Origin: Rhodococcus globerulus NBRC 14531 | GTDB taxonomy: Bacteria; Actinomycetota; Actinomycetes; Mycobacteriales; Mycobacteriaceae | Assembly: GCF_001894805.1 (NCBI RefSeq) | Contig: NZ_BCWX01000002.1 | Span: 1-64,000 of the forward strand | DNA: 64,000 nucleotides | Direction of reading: 5' to 3' | In this document: piece after piece, positions 59,025 to 64,000 of the stretch | Position numbering within the stretch: the stretch's first letter is position 1 | Layout of the letters: each line of letters opens with the position of its first letter | Translations under genes and position numbers: made by a program | Notes under the pieces: model-generated | The model's database searches: none | Told to the model about the DNA's origin: nothing | The model's input: only the letters and a program-made list of their open reading frames with translations

Positions 59025-60197
59025 ATGTTTGGACTTTCCCTTTCTGCACTCCCTTTCCTGGGCAACGGACCTGATAAGGACCCCGACGCTCCGGTAGTAC
59101 TCACCTACGACCAGGTCGAGGAAATCGGCCGTGAGTTGGATGCGATCCGGGATCGCACGGTCGCATCGCTCGGCGCCGAGGACCGCGAATACATTTATCG
59201 GATCATCAAGGCGCAGCGTGGTTTCGAGGTTGCCGGCCGAGGTCTGATGTACCTTGGCTTCCTGCCGCCGGTGTGGCTCGCAGCGGTGGGCGCGCTGAGT
59301 ATCTCGAAGATCCTGGACAACATGGAGATCGGGCACAACGTCATGCACGGTCAGTACGACTGGATGCGTGAACCAGGCCTCAATTCCGAAGTGTTCGAAT
59401 GGGATACGGTGTGTCCGTCGGACCAGTGGCGTCACTCGCACAACTACATGCATCACACCTACACAAATATTCTGGGCAAAGACCGGGATATCGGATACGG
59501 CATTCTGCGTATCGACCCAGCCCAAAAATGGAACCCCTATTACCTCGGTAATCCGGTATGGGCGTTTGCCTTGATGATGCTCTTCGAGTGGGGCGTCATG
59601 ATGCATGATCTGGAGATCGAGAATGTCCTCGCCGGCAAGCGGAAATGGTACGACGTCAAACCGCTGATCAAGGGTTGGTGGAAGAAGGCAGGCAAGCAGG
59701 TCCTCAAGGACTACGTTATCTTCCCGGCTCTTACCGGACCGCTGTTCGCCACCACTCTGGCAGGAAATGTCACCGCAAATCTGGTCCGGAACGTATGGAC
59801 CTACTCGATCATCTTCTGCGGCCATTTCCCCACCGGCGTACAGAGTTTCACGGAGGACGAGACGGCCGAGGAGACTCGGGGGCAGTGGTATGTCCGTCAG
59901 ATGCTCGGCAGTGCCAACATCCAAGGCAGTCCGTTGTTCCACATCATGTCCGGCAACTTGTCCCACCAGATCGAACATCATCTGTTCCCGGACCTGCCGG
60001 CACATCGGTACCCGCAGATTGCGCCTGAGGTCGAGGCACTGTGCGCGCAGTACGGTTTGCCGTACAACACGGGTGGCTTCTGGAAGCAGATCGGATCGGT
60101 ATGGGGCAAGATCTTCAAGTTTGCCTTGCCGCCTGGAATGATCAAGTCACAGAGTCTTACCGGTGTTATTGTCGAACGCCAGAGAACCGTAGCCTGA
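59025..60197 (+). CDS. Membrane acyl-CoA/acyl-lipid desaturase (DesA3-like)
   Basis: Introduces a cis double bond (delta-9 in DesA3, stearoyl-CoA to oleoyl-CoA). The 390-aa protein has hydrophobic helices and the three histidine boxes binding di-iron: GHNVMHG, HSHNYMHH and HQIEHHLFP, plus the supporting NLSHQIEHH context. ATG at 59025 after TTTGGAGAC, 31 bp past the reductase stop. Together with its reductase and the divergent TetR gene it forms a self-regulated desaturation module. Confidence 0.93.
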   Translation: MFGLSLSALPFLGNGPDKDPDAPVVLTYDQVEEIGRELDAIRDRTVASLGAEDREYIYRIIKAQRGFEVAGRGLMYLGFLPPVWLAAVGALSISKILDNMEIGHNVMHGQYDWMREPGLNSEVFEWDTVCPSDQWRHSHNYMHHTYTNILGKDRDIGYGILRIDPAQKWNPYYLGNPVWAFALMMLFEWGVMMHDLEIENVLAGKRKWYDVKPLIKGWWKKAGKQVLKDYVIFPALTGPLFATTLAGNVTANLVRNVWTYSIIFCGHFPTGVQSFTEDETAEETRGQWYVRQMLGSANIQGSPLFHIMSGNLSHQIEHHLFPDLPAHRYPQIAPEVEALCAQYGLPYNTGGFWKQIGSVWGKIFKFALPPGMIKSQSLTGVIVERQRTVA

Positions 60198-60211
60198 GAG
60201 GCGCACACGTG

Positions 60212-60418
60212 ATGGTCGGGAAATTTGAACGTCGCAAAGACACCGTCCAGGAATTGACGGAATCGGCGGCTACGCACGTCGGATCCATCGCGATGATCAT
60301 CGCCGGTGCAGTCCGCGACGTGACCCGGGAAATCGGGGACTGGGTATCCGACGGTATCGAAATGCGTGAGGCGGCAAAGAAAGCCGCCGCCGACGACACA
60401 ACCGAACCACCGACTTAA
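60212..60418 (+). CDS. Small conserved-looking protein after the desaturase
   Basis: A 68-aa protein with a hydrophobic/amphipathic middle (ATHVGSIAMIIAGAVRDVTREIGDWV) and a charged, Ala-rich tail. No family is recognised. An ATG at 60212 and a GTG at 60209 are both possible. It starts 14 bp after the desaturase stop, so it is likely in the same operon and may be an accessory peptide. Confidence 0.65.
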   Translation: MVGKFERRKDTVQELTESAATHVGSIAMIIAGAVRDVTREIGDWVSDGIEMREAAKKAAADDTTEPPT

Positions 60419-60473
60419 CTGAGCCGGCAACGCTGTCGCGTCAACGCTGATCCAGCAACACTGTTTCATCAAC

Positions 60474-60510
60474 GCAAAGGACGCCCCCACACAGTGGAGG
60501 CGTCCTTTGC
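60474..60510. terminator. Bidirectional intrinsic terminator
   Basis: GCAAAGGACGCC (60474-60485) pairs exactly with GGCGTCCTTTGC (60499-60510). It lies between the desaturase operon and the convergent gdhA. Confidence 0.85.
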
Positions 60511-60527
60511 CGGTTGGACGGTACTTC

Positions 60528-61874
<1,347 letters not shown>

Positions 61875-61901
61875 TCACCTACCTGACATTGTGAGTACTT
61901 T

Positions 61902-61917
61902 TTTACATTTCCGTTAC
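61902..61917 (-). promoter_or_regulatory. GlnR-like box upstream of gdhA
   Basis: On the minus strand: GTAAC-GGAAAT-GTAAA, which fits the actinobacterial GlnR pattern GTnAC-N6-GnAAC except at the last base. It lies 31-46 bp upstream of the gdhA start. Confidence 0.5.
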
Positions 61918-62088
61918 ATAGTAGGCGCCTTTGTTGCCCAATCCGGCATCCGTTGGGCGAAGGTGAAATCCGCCACACCGGGTTTTTCCGGGAAATCAAG
62001 TGACCGTTTTATAACGATTTGCTCTTCTTTCACTCTGTTAACACTGCGCTGGTGGTTTGCTGGCGGAGCGAACAAATAGACAGAGGGG

Positions 62089-63438
62089 ATGCGTGTGCGC
62101 TCGAAACGGTCTGTGTCAGCGTTGTTGTCCATAGGTGTAGTCACGATTGCGGCAACCATCGCGTCAGCCCCAGCGGCATCGGCGATAGGTGGACCGTGTG
62201 GGGCAGGCGGTACCGGTTCGCTTGGCTCGCTGACGGGTTCGATGACGGGTTCCCTCTCGGGCTCTGCCGGCACGGGATCGCTGGTCAATTCTTTGCCCTG
62301 GATCACGGGCGCACCGAACGGCGCATTGCCCGTATTGACCGGCCGGACCAAGGCAATCGAAATGGTGACCGGCCCTGGCAGCCCGAACGACACGATCAAC
62401 CGGTTCAACGTCTCGGGTACAGACCTCGGAATCATGTGGGACAACGGGCTTTCCGGAGCTGACCACAACGTATTGATGGCATTCGGCGACACTGTCGGCG
62501 ACTGCGAGGTCGACGGCGACGACTGGCGCAGCAATGTGCTCTTCCGCAGTAGTAACACCGATTTCCAGGACCGGCTTCGGATCGACAGTTCACCCAAGGA
62601 CCTTCCGAATCACTCCAAGGAGATCATCCCCGGATTCGGCATTCCGTTCGAGTTCACCACGATCCCGACGGCCGGCATCTCCTACGGCGGTGTGCAATAC
62701 ATCCGGTTCATGTCGGTTCGTACGTGGGACGAGCCGGGCGCCTGGACAACCAACTACTCGGCGCTGGCCTACTCGACGGATAACGGCGAGAACTGGGACA
62801 TCGATCCCGTGACGGTACGCGCCAACACTCCTGGCCTCGACATTCCGGGAATTCCGGCTGTGTCCTCGATCAACGAGAACTTTCAGCAGAGCGCGTTCGT
62901 CGACGGTGGCGACGGCTATATCTACGAGTACGGCACACCGTCGGGACGCTTCGGGAAGGCAGTTTTGGCACGTGTCCTCGGTGCAGAACTGCGAAACCCC
63001 CTTGCCTACACGTATTGGGACGGTTCGGGTTGGAGTCCGAACTCCGACGACGCGGTGCAGGTCATCAAGGCCCCGGTCAGTGAACTCGCGGTGCAGTGGA
63101 ACGACTATCTCGACAAGTACGTCGCGATGTACACCAGCGCGGACGGCAGCCTCGTGATTCGGCAGGCCGATCATCCGGAGGGTCCGTGGAGTGGCACGCA
63201 GACCCTTCTGAGCGGATATACCCTGCCGAGCCTGTACGGCGGGTTCATGCACCCGTGGACCTCCCGAACCGGCAACACTCTCGAGTTTGTCGCTACAACG
63301 TGGGATCGCTACAACGTGATCTATATGCAGACAGACCTGACGGGCATGAAGATGTCGTCGTCGGATTCGCGCGACCGGCCGGACCCCGCGACAACCGGTG
63401 AGGCTCAGCTCCTGGAGATGAGAATGCCCGCAGAATAG
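62089..63438 (+). CDS. Secreted DUF4185 protein, possible endo-D-arabinanase (GH183-like)
   Basis: The 449-aa protein has a Sec signal peptide (KRSVSALLSIGVVTIAATIAS, cleavage after ASA near 34). A Gly/Ser/Thr linker follows (about 36-66), then a beta-propeller-like DUF4185 domain with repeated Trp/Tyr strands (NVLMAFGDTVGD, SALAYSTDNGENW, YVAMYTSADGSLVIRQADH, HPWTSR). Some DUF4185 proteins of mycobacteria have been reported as D-arabinan hydrolases (family GH183) acting on arabinogalactan. That role here is inference. ATG at 62089 after AGAGGGG. The stop lies in a 13-bp tandem repeat. Confidence 0.8.
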   Translation: MRVRSKRSVSALLSIGVVTIAATIASAPAASAIGGPCGAGGTGSLGSLTGSMTGSLSGSAGTGSLVNSLPWITGAPNGALPVLTGRTKAIEMVTGPGSPNDTINRFNVSGTDLGIMWDNGLSGADHNVLMAFGDTVGDCEVDGDDWRSNVLFRSSNTDFQDRLRIDSSPKDLPNHSKEIIPGFGIPFEFTTIPTAGISYGGVQYIRFMSVRTWDEPGAWTTNYSALAYSTDNGENWDIDPVTVRANTPGLDIPGIPAVSSINENFQQSAFVDGGDGYIYEYGTPSGRFGKAVLARVLGAELRNPLAYTYWDGSGWSPNSDDAVQVIKAPVSELAVQWNDYLDKYVAMYTSADGSLVIRQADHPEGPWSGTQTLLSGYTLPSLYGGFMHPWTSRTGNTLEFVATTWDRYNVIYMQTDLTGMKMSSSDSRDRPDPATTGEAQLLEMRMPAE

Positions 63439-63472
63439 AAATATGGAATAGAAATATGGCATAGCAATATGG
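63434..63472 (+). repeat. Three tandem 13-bp units across a stop codon
   Basis: AATAGAAATATGG twice (63434-63446, 63447-63459), then CATAGCAATATGG (63460-63472). The first unit contains the TAG stop of the DUF4185 gene, and the third runs into the left arm of the terminator. Confidence 0.85.
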
Positions 63473-63504
63473 CCTGCAACCGGAATTCGGTTGCAGGCCA
63501 TATT
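63466..63504. terminator. Long hairpin terminator, DUF4185 gene and glnN-like gene
   Basis: ATATGGCCTGCAACCG (63467-63482) and CGGTTGCAGGCCATAT (63488-63503) make a 16-bp perfect stem with a 5-base loop; flanking A/T extends it by one pair. It separates two convergent genes. Confidence 0.85.
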
Positions 63505-63512
63505 CTTTGTCG

Positions 63513-64000
63513 TCAGAGGATGTAGAGCATTTCCTGATAGGTGGGAAGCGGCCAGTGGTCGTCCGCAACCATGGTTTCCAGGAGATCCGCAGCGGTGCGA
63601 ACATCCGCCATGGCCGGCATCAAAGCCTCCTGCGCATGCGTGGCTGCCTCGAGCGGCGAGTCGTGGGGAATTTCCTTGATCGCCGCGCGCAAAGCGGCAA
63701 GTGCTGCCCGAAGAGCGGTCACCGGTTCGGAAACCTCGGTCAGCGGCGCTGAATCCGGTTCGAGGCCGGCAGCCTTCAATGCGACGAAGTTCTGGGCGAT
63801 CTCGGTCTGATGGCGGACCGCTGCGGGGAGAATAAGCGTCGTGCCGATCTCAACCGCCAGGCGTGCCTCGACGCCGATGCTCAGCGCGTACTGCTCGAGG
63901 CCGACCTCGTAGCGGCTGTGCATCTCTCGATGGTTGAAGACGTTGTACTTGTCGAAGAGCTCCAAAGCGGATTCGGAGATGAGTTCGGGCAAAGCGTCCA
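63513..64000 (-). CDS. Type III glutamine synthetase, C-terminal part (cut by window end)
   Basis: Only the last 160 or so residues are present and the frame is open to the window edge. The visible sequence fits the C-terminal region of GSIII (GlnN): DKYNVFNHREMHSRYEVGLEQYALSIGVEARLAVEIG (HSRYEVGLEQY core), LPAAVRHQTEIAQNF and a helical Ala/Glu-rich end, finishing PTYQEMLYIL. GSIII makes glutamine from glutamate and ammonia and is unusual among Actinobacteria, which mostly rely on GlnA-type enzymes. Stop TGA at 63513-63515. Confidence 0.8.
   Translation of the reverse strand, partial: DALPELISESALELFDKYNVFNHREMHSRYEVGLEQYALSIGVEARLAVEIGTTLILPAAVRHQTEIAQNFVALKAAGLEPDSAPLTEVSEPVTALRAALAALRAAIKEIPHDSPLEAATHAQEALMPAMADVRTAADLLETMVADDHWPLPTYQEMLYIL

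Overview
The window looks like chromosomal DNA of a mycolic-acid actinomycete, most likely a Rhodococcus of the erythropolis/qingshengii type. The signs are high-GC codon use with many GTG starts, a single-chain type I fatty acid synthase beside acpS, GlgE-type glycogen/maltosyl metabolism, actinobacterial NucS, a mycolate-reductase-type SDR, and gene order that, from memory, follows two separate Mycobacterium tuberculosis blocks (about Rv1318c-Rv1343c, then Rv2524c-Rv2509). No database search was run, so species and orthology statements come from reading the sequence.

Layout. 1-3.5 kb: an AT-rich stretch joined to a secreted-type protein gene, a membrane adenylate cyclase, the mismatch endonuclease gene nucS and a small zinc-ribbon gene. 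3.5-7.8 kb: a DivIVA-like coiled-coil protein, methylmalonyl-CoA epimerase divergent from a very GC-rich thiolase, a DUF3817 membrane protein and a CnoX-like thioredoxin/TPR protein. 7.8-16.2 kb: glycogen block, with glgE-glgB-metallopeptidase lipoprotein translationally coupled on the minus strand and glgP divergent. 16.2-20.3 kb: pncB-pncA-dinG operon. 20.3-25.4 kb: clpS, DUF2017, P1 peptidase and rhomboid, then MBL phosphodiesterase, rph and rdgB. 25.4-27.2 kb: two coupled membrane-protein genes, tRNA-Leu and an HhH-type protein.

27.2-40.5 kb: a 418-bp regulatory gap holding two copies of a 14-bp palindrome, then fas (3101 aa) and acpS, a TetR gene, an M20 peptidase, bcp and a DUF3618 protein. 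40.5-44 kb: two identical tRNA-Lys genes flank an amidase gene as a perfect 109-bp direct repeat; then an LdtB-type L,D-transpeptidase and tRNA-His. 44-51.4 kb: orn, a HerA-like ATPase, a lysA-like decarboxylase, a TIMP-like secreted protein, the SDR and 2,4-dienoyl-CoA reductase. 51.4-57.7 kb: PadR, an MFS transporter, a thioesterase, an epoxide-hydrolase-like enzyme, an NDH-2-like flavoprotein, a VOC protein and a TetR. 57.8-60.4 kb: a DesT-like regulator/operator with a ferredoxin-reductase-type enzyme and an acyl-lipid desaturase. 60.5-64 kb: gdhA with a GlnR-like box, a DUF4185 secreted protein (possible arabinan hydrolase) and the 3' end of a type III glutamine synthetase that runs off the window.

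Most genes are ordinary core metabolism. No CRISPR array, insertion sequence or prophage was seen. The most interesting signals are regulatory or structural: paired palindromes upstream of fas, a DesT-type operator before the desaturase module, helically phased TTGACGG repeats before the lysA-like gene, the tRNA-Lys duplication around the amidase, a TIMP-like CxC protein with no usual start codon before its basic N-region, terminator hairpins embedded in coding 3' ends, and the damaged-looking first gene.
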